Of a stretch of DNA of 64,000 nt, positions 16,746-25,501 are shown piece by piece. Position 1 is the stretch's first letter. Each line of letters starts with the position of its first letter. The translations under genes were made by a program, and so were the position numbers. The notes beneath the pieces were generated by a model. That model worked only from the letters and a program-made list of their open reading frames with translations, made no database searches and was not told where the DNA came from. The DNA comes from Clostridium sp. AM34-11AC. GTDB lineage: Bacteria; Bacillota; Clostridia; Lachnospirales; Lachnospiraceae. Location: positions 1-64,000 of the forward strand of contig NZ_QWGL01000012.1 of NCBI RefSeq assembly GCF_003435375.1, written 5' to 3'.

Positions 16746-18257
16746 TTGGAATACAATAATGATTTTGAAAGGCGCCGCGCATATATTTCAAGCCGCGAAA
16801 AGCTGCGGAAACGGCGGCAGACAGTTCATATTACGATACTGCTGATCGTTCTCGGAGTTCTTCTCCTGGGAATCGGCGGACTGCTCCTCTTTAAAAAAGG
16901 AGGCCACTTATCCACACAGTTGAAAAACAACACTTCTGAATCTTCGGCGGAATCCGATCCGTCCGGAGATGATAAAACGACTGTTTCACTTGCGGAGAGC
17001 GGATCCGGAGAAGACGCTTCTCCGGAGTCACAGGAAGCTGCCGCACCGGCTGCCGCCTACAATACAGGCGATACTGCCCTGGATGGGATTTTAAACAGCG
17101 CTCACGCAAAATTCGTCACCTACGACTACGATGCTGCCATCGAGATCTTAAACTCCAACCCGGATTACGCGGAGAATTCCGATGTGAAGGAGCTTCTCGC
17201 CGCCTGCGAGGAGACAAAATCCACACTCGTCCGGGCGGATGTAAACAAGATCACCCATGTGTTCTTCCACTCCCTGATCATGGATAACTCCAAAGCCTTC
17301 GACGGGGACGCGGATTCCAAGGGCTACAACCAGGTGATGACCACGAAGAGCGAATTTTTAAAGATCCTGGATTCCATGTACGAGAAAGGATATGTTCTCG
17401 TAAAGCTCCACGATATTGCCCACGAGGTGACGGACGAAAACGGCAATACGAAGATGGTGGCGGGAGATATTATGCTGCCGCCTGGAAAGATTCCTTTCGT
17501 CATGTCCCAGGATGACCTCTGCTATTACGAGTATATGGACGGTGATGGTTTCGCAAGCCGGATGATCGTGGGTGAGAACGGAAAGCCGACCTGCGAGATG
17601 GTGATGGATGACGGCTCCGTGTCGGTGGGCTCTTATGATCTCGTGCCGCTCCTTGAGGACTTTATCACGGAACACCCTGATTTTTCCTACCGGGGTGCCC
17701 GGGCGGTCCTGGCGTTTACCGGATATCAGGGCGTTCTGGGATACCGGACGGATCCGTCCTATGAGAGTTCTAACCCAAATTATGAAGCCGATAAAGAGAC
17801 GGTCCGCCAGGTGGCACAGTGTCTCAGGGACAACGGCTGGGAGCTCGCCTCCCACAGCTGGGGACATATCAATTTCGGGAAACGCTCCTTTGAGGATGTG
17901 AAGACGGACTCCGATAAGTGGGCCTCCAGGGTGGAATCCCTGATCGGAAAGACGGATATCCTGCTCTACCCATTCGGATCAGATGTTGGCGACTGGCATC
18001 CGTACACAATGGAAAATGAAAAATACGCATATCTCCATGAGCTGGGCTTCCGCTACTTCTGCAATGTAGACTCCAGCCAGTACTGGGTACAGTTTGGATC
18101 TGACTATCTCCGCCAGGGACGCCGGAACCTGGACGGCTACCGCATGTACTACGACCTGCCGGAGACGAATCCGGAAAAAGACCACTTAAGCGACCTCTTC
18201 GATGTGACCCAGGTCTTCGACCGCGAACGGCCGGTTCCGGTGGCACCGATGAATTAG
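16746..18257 (+). CDS. Membrane-anchored polysaccharide deacetylase (NodB-like)
   Basis: 503 aa from a TTG start at 16746, chosen because GAGGTG ends 5 bp before it; the upstream ATG at 16575 has no ribosome site and would extend into the divergent promoter. A short basic cytoplasmic end is followed by one membrane helix (HITILLIVLGVLLLGIGGLLL), a Ser/Glu-rich linker and a small helical repeat, then the deacetylase domain. Metal-site candidates are Asp256-Asp257 (MSQDDLCYYEYMDGDG), His370 and His374 (SHSWGH), with YPFGSDVGDW beyond. It likely deacetylates a cell-surface glycan outside the membrane; the substrate is unknown. Confidence 0.85.
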   Translation: MEYNNDFERRRAYISSREKLRKRRQTVHITILLIVLGVLLLGIGGLLLFKKGGHLSTQLKNNTSESSAESDPSGDDKTTVSLAESGSGEDASPESQEAAAPAAAYNTGDTALDGILNSAHAKFVTYDYDAAIEILNSNPDYAENSDVKELLAACEETKSTLVRADVNKITHVFFHSLIMDNSKAFDGDADSKGYNQVMTTKSEFLKILDSMYEKGYVLVKLHDIAHEVTDENGNTKMVAGDIMLPPGKIPFVMSQDDLCYYEYMDGDGFASRMIVGENGKPTCEMVMDDGSVSVGSYDLVPLLEDFITEHPDFSYRGARAVLAFTGYQGVLGYRTDPSYESSNPNYEADKETVRQVAQCLRDNGWELASHSWGHINFGKRSFEDVKTDSDKWASRVESLIGKTDILLYPFGSDVGDWHPYTMENEKYAYLHELGFRYFCNVDSSQYWVQFGSDYLRQGRRNLDGYRMYYDLPETNPEKDHLSDLFDVTQVFDRERPVPVAPMN

Positions 18258-18267
18258 ACCTGGAATT

Positions 18268-18323
18268 AAAAACGGACTTCAAAAGTCATATCTCATATGG
18301 CTCATGAAGTCCGTTTCTTTTGT
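18268..18323 (+). terminator. Terminator of the deacetylase gene
   Basis: AAACGGACTTC ... GAAGTCCGTTT followed by CTTTTGTTT, starting 11 bp after the stop codon. Confidence 0.8.
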
Positions 18324-18409
18324 TTATATCCGCTAAAGCTTTCACTGGAAGTCCCTTCTGAATACATGGGAACCCGCAGAGCCTGCCAACGGCAGCTTCT
18401 TCGGAATTC

Positions 18410-18451
18410 GAGAAAATCAAAATACGCTGGACAGTTTTTCCATCCAGCGTA
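18410..18451 (-). terminator. Terminator of the zinc/CobW block
   Basis: Minus strand TACGCTGGA ... TCCAGCGTA followed by TTTTGATTTTC, 46 bp after the stop of the second CobW-like gene. Confidence 0.75.
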
Positions 18452-18496
18452 CCCGGTATTATTCTGCATTTTCTGTTTTTCAGCTGAAATCTTCAT

Positions 18497-19444
18497 TTAG
18501 AACTGCACAATATCCTTGATCTCCTGCGCCGGTTCCACGCTCTCGGCGTAGAGCACCGGACCGACACCGTCGTAGTCCGGCCAGAACTCGTATGCGATCT
18601 TCGCACGGACCTTGACCCACTGCTTTGTCTCAAGGTTTCTCGCCTCACGCGCCTTGCAGATAAATCCTAAAAATGTCATATCTGCCTCGCAGCATGTCAT
18701 CGCCATTCGGCCCGGAACGAAATAGTTCTTCGGGAATTCCGGGGATTTTAATACCATACCGGTGAACTCCACAACTTTTCCCTCGTAGCGGTCCTGCTTA
18801 TCCATGGCGTCGATGTACCAGATGCCGTAATCCTTCGGATCGATCTTGATCACATCTGCCTTCATGTCGTACGGAAGATCCTCTTCCAGAACCTCCTGCT
18901 CGATCTCGCCTTCCGCGTCCTCGAAGATCAGCTCTGCCTGCGGGTTTAAAGCCTTTAAGCCGCGGCGGTAGCGGGTGATGTTCTCATCGCTGACTTCATC
19001 GCAGCGGTTCATGATCACAAGCTCGGAGCGCTTTACAAGGAGCGCTAAGAGCGGCTTCATGTTGCTTAAATAGAGCTCGAAGGTGGAGCCATCGATGATC
19101 GTGATCTGCTGGAAGAGTTCCCAGGTATCCGGGAGCTGCAGCTGATCCTGCGGCCACATTCCGTTCCACTCGATGAGCACGCGGGCCGGGTCATATAATG
19201 CCTCGATCCGTCCGTAGAAATCCTCGTCCATCTCGGAGATATCTTCCACGGTAACGATCTTTGTTCTTGTTTTCTTTAAGATTTCCTTATCGTACTCCGT
19301 ATCGCCTTCCTCGCAGAGGATCAGAACGGTCGTACCGTCGGCCTGGAAATAGTCCTGCTGTAAAGTATTTGTGATGAACTGGGTCTTTCCCGCTTCCAGA
19401 AAGCCGTTGATGACAAATACCGGCATTTTTTCCTGCTGTTTCAC
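18497..19444 (-). CDS. CobW/P47K-type GTPase fused to a YcgQ-like (TIGR03943) C-terminal domain
   Basis: 315 aa with a GTG start and AGGAG upstream. The N-terminal COG0523 GTPase has P-loop GFLEAGKTQF and the NRCD guanine segment. The usual GCxCC metal motif after the first helix is absent: the corresponding stretch is LILCEEGDTEYDKE. From about residue 215 on there is an OB-like domain (YEGKVVEFTGMVLKSPEF...MTCCEADMTFLGFICK) like that of TIGR03943/YcgQ proteins, which often pair with YcgR-type permeases and metal homeostasis. It follows the His-rich CobW gene by 114 bp and probably belongs to the same zinc block. Exact role unknown. Confidence 0.8.
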   Translation of the reverse strand: MKQQEKMPVFVINGFLEAGKTQFITNTLQQDYFQADGTTVLILCEEGDTEYDKEILKKTRTKIVTVEDISEMDEDFYGRIEALYDPARVLIEWNGMWPQDQLQLPDTWELFQQITIIDGSTFELYLSNMKPLLALLVKRSELVIMNRCDEVSDENITRYRRGLKALNPQAELIFEDAEGEIEQEVLEEDLPYDMKADVIKIDPKDYGIWYIDAMDKQDRYEGKVVEFTGMVLKSPEFPKNYFVPGRMAMTCCEADMTFLGFICKAREARNLETKQWVKVRAKIAYEFWPDYDGVGPVLYAESVEPAQEIKDIVQF

Positions 19445-19558
19445 TGTCTTATTCTCCTAATTATATAAAATGGTTCCTGCCCACGTCTTGCGCAGACAGG
19501 AACTGCCACTGAACAGGTTCTGCAGATCTGGCAGCCTGACCCTGGCAGAATACGTTCA

Positions 19559-20815
19559 TTAAGCCTCAAACGCAGCCTTTAACTCGTCTTCCTTCAGGTT
19601 GGAACCGATCACGCACACTTTTCCTGTGTAGATCGGAGCGCCTGTGCGGATCTCGGTCTCTTCCGGAACAAGATCGAAGTAGTACCATGTTCCGTCCGCA
19701 TCCGGCAGCATTCCCTTTGCGCGGAGAACCTGGCCGTACTTCTCGGAATGTGCGAGTTCCTGTAACAGGGACTCGAGTTTCTCCTTTGTGATGGTACGGT
19801 TTGTCTCAAGACCCCAGCTTGTGAATACCTCGTCGGCGTCATGATCGTGGTGGTGATGGTGGTGGCCGCATCCACACTCGCCGTCATGGTGATGGTGATG
19901 CTCGTGCTCATCATCGTCATCATCGTGGTGATGGTGATGGCCGCATCCGCACTCTTCGTCATCGCCATGGTGGTGATGATGGTGCTCATGCTCATCTTCG
20001 TCGTCATCATCGTCATCGTGGTGGTGATGGTGGTGGCCGCACTCACACTCTTCGTCATCGTCATGGTGGTGATGATGGTGCTCATGCTCATCTTCGTCGT
20101 CATCATCGTCATCGTGGTGGTGATGGTGGTGGCCACAGCAGCACTCCTCGTCGTCATCGTCATGATGATGGTGATGGCCCTCTTTTACCTCCTCAAGGAG
20201 CTTCTCAGCCATATCATCTGTCGGCTGCTCAATGATCTCAAGAAGCTGCTCGCCTGTGAGCTTGTCGATCGGAGTTGTAACGATAGCTGCCTTCGGGTTC
20301 TTCTCGCGGATCATCTCTACACACTGAGCGACCTTGTCTGCGTCAGCGACATCGGTACGGCTTAACACGATCGTTCCTGCGCTCTCGATCTGGTTGTTGA
20401 AGAACTCACCAAAGTTCTTCATGTACATCTTACACTTCTGAGCGTCAACGACTGTCACGGAACCGTTTAATACAACGTCGATCTCGCCCGCAACGTCGCA
20501 GACTGCCTTCATGACGTCGGAAAGCTTGCCGACACCTGACGGCTCGATAATTACACGGTCCGGTGTATACTTTGTAAGGACTTCATTTAAGGAACGTCCG
20601 AAATCACCGACTAAGGAACAGCAGATGCATCCGGAGTTCATCTCACGGATCTCGATGCCGGAATCCTTTAAGAAGCCGCCGTCGATACCGATCTCACCAA
20701 ATTCATTCTCGATCAGGACTACTTTCTCGCCCGCAATTGCTTCTTTCAGAAGCTTCTTTATAAATGTTGTTTTTCCGGCTCCGAGGAAACCGGAGATAAT
20801 ATCAATTTTTGTCAT
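19559..20815 (-). CDS. Zinc-type CobW-family GTPase metallochaperone with giant His/Asp/Cys tract
   Basis: 418 aa. GTPase domain with P-loop GFLGAGKTT, the metal motif GCICC (residues 62-66) and SRTD; the CobW C-terminal domain follows. Between them residues 213-328 form a low-complexity tract with about 49 His, runs of Asp/Glu and four Cys-x-Cys units, built from near-identical 32-residue repeats. Members next to znuABC are thought to hand zinc to client proteins in scarcity; here the tract may also store metal. ATG 20815 with GAGGTG upstream is preferred over 20917. Its promoter lies at 20937-20964. Confidence 0.9.
   Translation of the reverse strand: MTKIDIISGFLGAGKTTFIKKLLKEAIAGEKVVLIENEFGEIGIDGGFLKDSGIEIREMNSGCICCSLVGDFGRSLNEVLTKYTPDRVIIEPSGVGKLSDVMKAVCDVAGEIDVVLNGSVTVVDAQKCKMYMKNFGEFFNNQIESAGTIVLSRTDVADADKVAQCVEMIREKNPKAAIVTTPIDKLTGEQLLEIIEQPTDDMAEKLLEEVKEGHHHHHDDDDEECCCGHHHHHHDDDDDDEDEHEHHHHHHDDDEECECGHHHHHHDDDDDDEDEHEHHHHHHGDDEECGCGHHHHHDDDDDEHEHHHHHDGECGCGHHHHHHDHDADEVFTSWGLETNRTITKEKLESLLQELAHSEKYGQVLRAKGMLPDADGTWYYFDLVPEETEIRTGAPIYTGKVCVIGSNLKEDELKAAFEA
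19842..20178. repeat. Tandem repeat encoding the His/Asp/Cys tract
   Basis: Two nearly identical 96-bp units (32 codons each), a shortened third and partial units at both edges, all in frame inside the CobW-family gene. The repeats are prone to slippage, so unit number may vary between strains. Confidence 0.85.
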
Positions 20816-20936
20816 AATGACACCTCTTTCTTGCCATCCGCGCGGCATTCCTGTATTTTTATCTGTCCGCCTTAATTTTATACTGTATACAGACCAGATC
20901 CACTGCCGCACTTTCATTTTTCATTACCAATTACTA

Positions 20937-20964
20937 ACTTTAACACATTTTCTAACAAAGTCAA
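20937..20964 (-). promoter_or_regulatory. Promoter of the His-rich CobW gene with possible zinc operator
   Basis: Minus strand TTGACT (20964-20959), 16-bp spacer, TAAAGT (20942-20937). Directly after it lies TTAGTAATTGGTAATG (20937-20922), a repeated GTAAT reminiscent of but not identical to Zur boxes. Just upstream is a strong hairpin (20968-21001, CTGCCGCTT... paired) that could end the znuB transcript. Confidence 0.5.
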
Positions 20965-21120
20965 GTACTGCCGCTTCCAGCGGATGTCTGGAAAGCGGCA
21001 GAAATACGAGAAATTTTCTCATATAATATTGTTTTCTTGTACAGTCTTCAGGATCTGGCAAAATCCAGCCTCATTGAGCGCTTGCGATTACGTATCTGCT
21101 GGCATCCTGCTGTTTCTCCC

Positions 21121-21939
21121 CTATCTCGACTGCTTCACCATCTGAACGACACTGAACCCCCCGAACATCGCCAGGTTCACCACAACAACGCTGGCTCCCG
21201 CCGGAATTGAATATACATAGGAAAGAATGAGCCCGATAAAGAAGCACACCACAGACACAACGCCCGAGGATACCACAACGCCGAGGAAACTCTTAAATAC
21301 CCGCATGGATGTCAGTGCCGGGAAGATCACAAGGCTCGAGATCAGCATGGCACCCATCATTCTCATACCGAGAACGATCGTAATGGCAGTCAGGACCGCG
21401 ATCAGAAGGTTATAGGCGGAGACCCGCACACCCGTCGCCTTCGCGAAGCTCTCATCGAAGGTCACGGCAAAGACCTTGTTGTAGCAGATCACAAACATGC
21501 CGAGGACCACCAGGGACAGGACTACGCTTAAGCACATGTCCTCGCGGCTCATTGCTAAAATACTTCCGAACATATAGCTGCTGACATCCGTCGTCATTCC
21601 CGTCGTCAGGGATGTGACGATGATACCGATGGCGAGAGATCCTGCGGAAATCATCGCGATCGCCGCGTCACTCTTGATCTTTCCGTTTCCCGTGATCCGA
21701 AGAAGCAGGACCGCCGCCGCTGCCACCACCGGGATCGATACCGCGAGAGGCGCCCAGTTAAAGGCCACCGCGATAGAGAGTGCCCCAAAGGAAACATGGG
21801 ACAGTCCGTCGCCGATCATTGAATACCGTTTCAGCACAAGGCTGACTCCCAGGAGCGATGCGCAGAGCGAGATACAGATACCGCCGATCATCGCCCGCAC
21901 GAGAAACGGATAGGAAAACATTTCCTGTAAAAGTCCCAT
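21121..21939 (-). CDS. znuB: Zinc ABC transporter permease (ABC-3 family)
   Basis: 272 aa, about eight membrane helices. Family segments include CASLLGVSLVLKRYSMIGDGLSHVSFGALS and the C-terminal GFSVVQMVKQ. It forms the membrane channel for zinc (or possibly manganese) uptake with the adjacent ATPase and binding protein. Last of the three transporter genes; its start follows the znuC stop directly. Zinc is favoured because the binding protein has the His-rich loop typical of zinc carriers. Confidence 0.93.
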   Translation of the reverse strand: MGLLQEMFSYPFLVRAMIGGICISLCASLLGVSLVLKRYSMIGDGLSHVSFGALSIAVAFNWAPLAVSIPVVAAAAVLLLRITGNGKIKSDAAIAMISAGSLAIGIIVTSLTTGMTTDVSSYMFGSILAMSREDMCLSVVLSLVVLGMFVICYNKVFAVTFDESFAKATGVRVSAYNLLIAVLTAITIVLGMRMMGAMLISSLVIFPALTSMRVFKSFLGVVVSSGVVSVVCFFIGLILSYVYSIPAGASVVVVNLAMFGGFSVVQMVKQSR

Positions 21940-22650
21940 TTAGTTCTCACCTCCGAGGAATTCTCTTCCGAATTCCGATTTCTTATACTCATCCACGGTC
22001 CCGTAAAACTGGACCGTCTGTTTCAACTGTAAGATCTTGTTGGCCTGGGTCACGATATTTCCGATATCGTGGGAGACCATGAGGACAGCCACCTTCTCGT
22101 CCCTGTTTAGATGGCGGATCACCGCATAGAAATCCTGGGTGGATGCCGGGTCAAGTCCCGTGATCGGCTCGTCCAGGATCAGGAGCTTATCCGTAGCGCA
22201 GAGGGCCCTCGCGATCAGGGTACGCTGTTTCTGTCCGCCGGAGAGATCCCGGTAGCAGCTCTTTTTGAGATCCGTGATTCCGAGCTTTTCCATATTGACT
22301 GCCGCAAGCTTCCGCTCTTCCATCGAGTAAAACGGTCGGTTTCCACGCTTTCCAAGGCAGCCGGAGATCACGACCTCCTGTACCGTCGCAGGGAAATCCT
22401 TCTGGGCCGGGGTCTGCTGCGGGAGATATCCGATTCCGGACCGTCTCAACTCGTCCGCCAGCGTCAGGACACCGCCGGTGGGCTTTATGAGTCCTAAGAG
22501 TCCTTTCATCAGGGTGCTCTTTCCGGATCCGTTCTCGCCAACGATGCAGAGATAGTCCCCAGGATTGATCTCCATGGATACGTCCTTCACCACGTCATAA
22601 TTTTCATATCCAAAATCCACATGTTCACATTTTAATAATGGCTGGTTCAT
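21940..22650 (-). CDS. znuC: Zinc ABC transporter ATP-binding protein
   Basis: 236 aa. Walker A GENGSGKSTLMK, Q-loop LPQQ, signature LSGGQKQR and Walker B LLILDEPITGLD are all intact. It drives metal import through ZnuB. Its start overlaps the znuA stop by four bases (ATGA type), and it ends next to the znuB start, so the three genes are one transcription unit. Confidence 0.95.
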   Translation of the reverse strand: MNQPLLKCEHVDFGYENYDVVKDVSMEINPGDYLCIVGENGSGKSTLMKGLLGLIKPTGGVLTLADELRRSGIGYLPQQTPAQKDFPATVQEVVISGCLGKRGNRPFYSMEERKLAAVNMEKLGITDLKKSCYRDLSGGQKQRTLIARALCATDKLLILDEPITGLDPASTQDFYAVIRHLNRDEKVAVLMVSHDIGNIVTQANKILQLKQTVQFYGTVDEYKKSEFGREFLGGEN

Positions 22651-23771
22651 CGATAAAGTCCTTCCCGTAAATTGACAACATTCTGTTCCATCAGTTCCAG
22701 ATAGGTGACGCCGTTATCAAACTCTCTTCTCGTCACGTTATGACAGGAGTGAAATAACAGCGGCTTCGCACCGGTCTCCTCGCTGATGATCTCCGCCACC
22801 CGGTGGCTGGAGAGTTCCAGGTAATAGACCGCCGGAATCTGTTCCTCCCGCACCTTGTCGATCAGGTATGCGATGGTCTTTGCGCTTGGCTCAGTGTCGG
22901 AGGCACAGCCGGAAAACGCAGCCCTGTACCGGAGTCCGTAAGTGTCCGCAAAATAGCGGAGCGGAAACTTGTCCGCCATGACAATGAGGTCTAAGTCCGC
23001 GCCGTTTACCACATCGCGGAATTCCTGGTCGAGATTCTCAAGTTTCCCGAGATAATCCTCTGCATTTGCCGCAAAAATGTCCGCGTCTGCCGGGTCCATC
23101 TCCTGAAGCGTGTCCGTGATCACCTGGGTGATCTTCATGGCATTCACCGGAGAGGTCCATATGTGCTCGTCGTATTCGATCTCGTAGTCCGCGTCATCAT
23201 CGTGCTCATCATCCGTATGATCATGATCTTCCGCATCGTGATCATGATCATCGTCATCAGCATGGACCGCCTCATCATGGTCGTGGTCATCATGGGTATC
23301 GTCTGCCGACGCATGGCTGTGGTGATGTTCCTCACCTGCGTCCTCCATGCCTTCCACGATCTCTTCCTCCACGGTATCCACATAGTCCATCATCGTGATG
23401 ACCTTTAAGCTCTCCGAATCCAGGGATGCCACAACCTGGCTCACCCACTGCTCCATGGCACCACCGTTGCAGATCAGAAGGTCCGCGTTCTGGATCAGGC
23501 GGATATCTGCCGGTGTCGGCTCAAAGGAATGGCTGTCCTGTCCCGCCGGGATCACCATGGAAAGATCTACGGCATCCCCCGCGATCTGTCTCGTGAAATC
23601 GTAGTACGGGAACAGGGTCGTTACAACTTTCAGCTTTCCATCATTCGGAGTTCCCACATCTCCGTGTGTGTCACTAACAGAGCCACAGCCTGTCAGGGTA
23701 CCAAAAAGAAACATCGCTGCGGTGAGCCATGCTTCTATCCGTTTTCGTCTTGTTTTTCTAAAATCCTTCAA
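22647..23771 (-). CDS. znuA: Zinc-binding lipoprotein of the ZnuABC importer
   Basis: 374 aa with a TTG start at 23771, supported by GGAGGA six bases upstream; the ATG at 23816 has no ribosome site. Lipobox LTGC follows a basic N-terminus. Cluster A-I fold with metal ligands near QDSHSFEP, the DEHIWTSP His and VMADKFPLRYFA. A His/Asp-rich loop (residues about 148-195, with no fewer than 15 His) is the hallmark of zinc rather than manganese carriers. First gene of znuA-znuC-znuB. Confidence 0.93.
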   Translation of the reverse strand: MKDFRKTRRKRIEAWLTAAMFLFGTLTGCGSVSDTHGDVGTPNDGKLKVVTTLFPYYDFTRQIAGDAVDLSMVIPAGQDSHSFEPTPADIRLIQNADLLICNGGAMEQWVSQVVASLDSESLKVITMMDYVDTVEEEIVEGMEDAGEEHHHSHASADDTHDDHDHDEAVHADDDDHDHDAEDHDHTDDEHDDDADYEIEYDEHIWTSPVNAMKITQVITDTLQEMDPADADIFAANAEDYLGKLENLDQEFRDVVNGADLDLIVMADKFPLRYFADTYGLRYRAAFSGCASDTEPSAKTIAYLIDKVREEQIPAVYYLELSSHRVAEIISEETGAKPLLFHSCHNVTRREFDNGVTYLELMEQNVVNLREGLYR

Positions 23772-23993
23772 TCCATTTCCTCCGGTATCTAACGCGCGGG
23801 CTGCTGTTTTAAGCATAGTTTACGCAAGGTCCGAATTTTCATGTTACTGTCTTTTATTTTTAATAGCAGCTCTTTGTTTCCTGCGCAGTTTTTCCTGCAG
23901 TCATCACTATATATAAATAAATCCGCTTACTGCTGTCACCTTTTTATGGCACATTGATAAGTCATGCCGCATCTGCACAGGTCTGCCAAACAG

Positions 23994-24653
23994 CTACTTT
24001 TCAATCTCCGTTAAGATATCAAGCGGTTTCTCAAGCAGAAATTCCGGCTGGAATGCCGCAAGCTCCTCACGGCCCCTGAATCCCCAGAGAACTCCCACCG
24101 TCGTCATCTCCGCGTTCTTTCCAGTCTTCATGTCCGTATTCGTATCTCCAAAATACAGGCACTCTGACGGGTCCGCGCCACAGATCTTCGCCGCCTTCAA
24201 CGCTCCCGACGGGTCCGGCTTCTTCGGAACGCCCTCCTGCTCCCCGATCACCGTGTCAAAATATCCCGCGCCGAATACATATTCTACGGTCTTCTTCGCT
24301 TGGGCATCAGGCTTGTTGGATACAACAGCAATCTTTAAACCCAGCTCTTTCGCCTTCGAGGTGAGCTCCACGATTCCATCGTAAGGATGCATCTCATAGT
24401 TACAGTATTTTCCGAATATCTCCATATATACAGGGAGGATCGCCTCGTAGTGCGCCTCATCCGTATCCCCGCAGGCCGCGAGGGAACGTTTCATCTGCAT
24501 TTTATATCCATCGCCGACGATGGTCATCATCTGTTCCTCTGTCAAAGGACCGAGCCCAAACTTCTCCAGTGAAAGGTTCGTACAGTATGTCAGCGCATGG
24601 ATCGAGTTTACCAGCGTTCCATCCAGATCAAAGATCAGACACTTATATTTCAT
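23994..24653 (-). CDS. HAD-family phosphatase (phosphoglycolate phosphatase-like)
   Basis: 219 aa. Motif I DLDGTLVNS (catalytic Asp pair), motif II VVSNKPD, Lys in GVPKKPDP, motif IV FGDTNTDMKTG. A helical cap domain between motifs I and II places it near Gph/PGP enzymes; the substrate is uncertain. Start at 24653 because GGAGG precedes this ATG; the ORF opens at 24701. Monocistronic, no clear terminator. Confidence 0.9.
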   Translation of the reverse strand: MKYKCLIFDLDGTLVNSIHALTYCTNLSLEKFGLGPLTEEQMMTIVGDGYKMQMKRSLAACGDTDEAHYEAILPVYMEIFGKYCNYEMHPYDGIVELTSKAKELGLKIAVVSNKPDAQAKKTVEYVFGAGYFDTVIGEQEGVPKKPDPSGALKAAKICGADPSECLYFGDTNTDMKTGKNAEMTTVGVLWGFRGREELAAFQPEFLLEKPLDILTEIEK

Positions 24654-24776
24654 ATCTGCCTCCATATAAAGCAAAAACGAATCAAAAACTGTGCCACTCA
24701 TTTTATCACACTAAAAAAAAAATGACAATACCTTTCTGCGCATATATAGGGCTCCGAAAATTTCCTTTAAATCCCA

Positions 24777-24805
24777 TTGACTCTTTCCAGTTTCCATATT
24801 AGGAT
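24777..24805 (+). promoter_or_regulatory. Promoter of the small wall-binding protein gene
   Basis: TTGACT, 17-bp spacer, TAGGAT, about 80 bp before the ATG at 24887. Confidence 0.65.
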
Positions 24806-24886
24806 ATATCTATATGAAAAGGACAAATCTACATATATTTTATGTGCATTTTTGTACCAAAAGACGAAATCCCAGGAGGTACGTTT

Positions 24887-25369
24887 ATGAAAAAATTTTG
24901 CATCGCAGCTCTCGCTGCAACACTGGCTCTCGGAACCATGATCACAGCTCAGGCTGCTGATACAATAGATGGAACTGTTGTATCCGGCACATACAAACGC
25001 AGCACAAACGGCGGACGCCGCCGCGGTTTAAAGTCCCCGGCAGGCGGTGCCTGGGAGAAGCTTTCTGACGGTACCTACAAATATCACTTTGCGGAAGGTC
25101 TCGAAGCTACCGATTACTGGCTGGAGATCGATGGAACCTGGTACTATTTCGGTCATGACAATATCATGCAGACCGGATGGGTAAAGGATGACGGCAACTG
25201 GTACTACATGGATCTTGAGACCGGTGCTCTCTTCACCGGCTGGCACGAGATCAGCGGCAAGTGGTACTACTTCCACGAGGAAGGTGATGGCTTCAAGGGC
25301 ACTCTCATGGTAAACTGTGAGACTCCGGACGGATACACCGTTGACGTGAATGGTGCGCTTGTAGAATAG
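24887..25369 (+). CDS. Small secreted protein with cell-wall-binding repeats
   Basis: 160 aa. Signal peptide MKKFCIAALAATLALG...AQAA, then about 45 residues without a known fold, then choline-binding-type repeats (WLEIDGTWYYFGHDN, GWVKDDGNWYYMDLETGALFTGW, KWYYFHEEGDG). No catalytic domain, so it probably just coats or binds the wall. The repeat type matches the lysozyme at 3093. ATG 24887 has AGGAGG upstream; the ORF is open to 24842. Followed at once by a strong terminator. Confidence 0.85.
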   Translation: MKKFCIAALAATLALGTMITAQAADTIDGTVVSGTYKRSTNGGRRRGLKSPAGGAWEKLSDGTYKYHFAEGLEATDYWLEIDGTWYYFGHDNIMQTGWVKDDGNWYYMDLETGALFTGWHEISGKWYYFHEEGDGFKGTLMVNCETPDGYTVDVNGALVE

Positions 25370-25386
25370 TCACTGGCATAAATTTT

Positions 25387-25432
25387 AAAAATCCCCGCAG
25401 GATCGTTTTTCCGCATCCTGCGGGGATTTTTT
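25387..25432. terminator. Strong bidirectional terminator
   Basis: AAAAATCCCCGCAGGAT and its complement, ending in TTTTTT. It serves the wall-binding gene on the plus strand and possibly the efflux operon on the minus strand. Confidence 0.9.
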
Positions 25433-25501
25433 GCCGGTCCATATAGCATCCGTTCCAATAATACGTTTCTTGCATATGTCCCATTGATCGGCAGTTCCTC
25501 T

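Noticed and set aside
17701-17760. Loss of the NodB catalytic motif in the polysaccharide deacetylase (AFTGYQG where TFDDG might be expected)
   Set aside because: An Asp-Asp pair is present earlier at residues 256-257 (MSQDD) together with HSWGH, so the active site is probably intact.
19841-20365. 174-residue plus-strand ORF of Met/Val/Ile-rich sequence
   Set aside because: Exact antisense of the GAT/CAC repeats of the His/Asp tract in the CobW gene; the hydrophobic look is an artefact of that repeat.
23163-23408. Plus-strand ORF rich in Met/Ile/Val
   Set aside because: Antisense of the His/Asp loop of znuA; no ribosome site.
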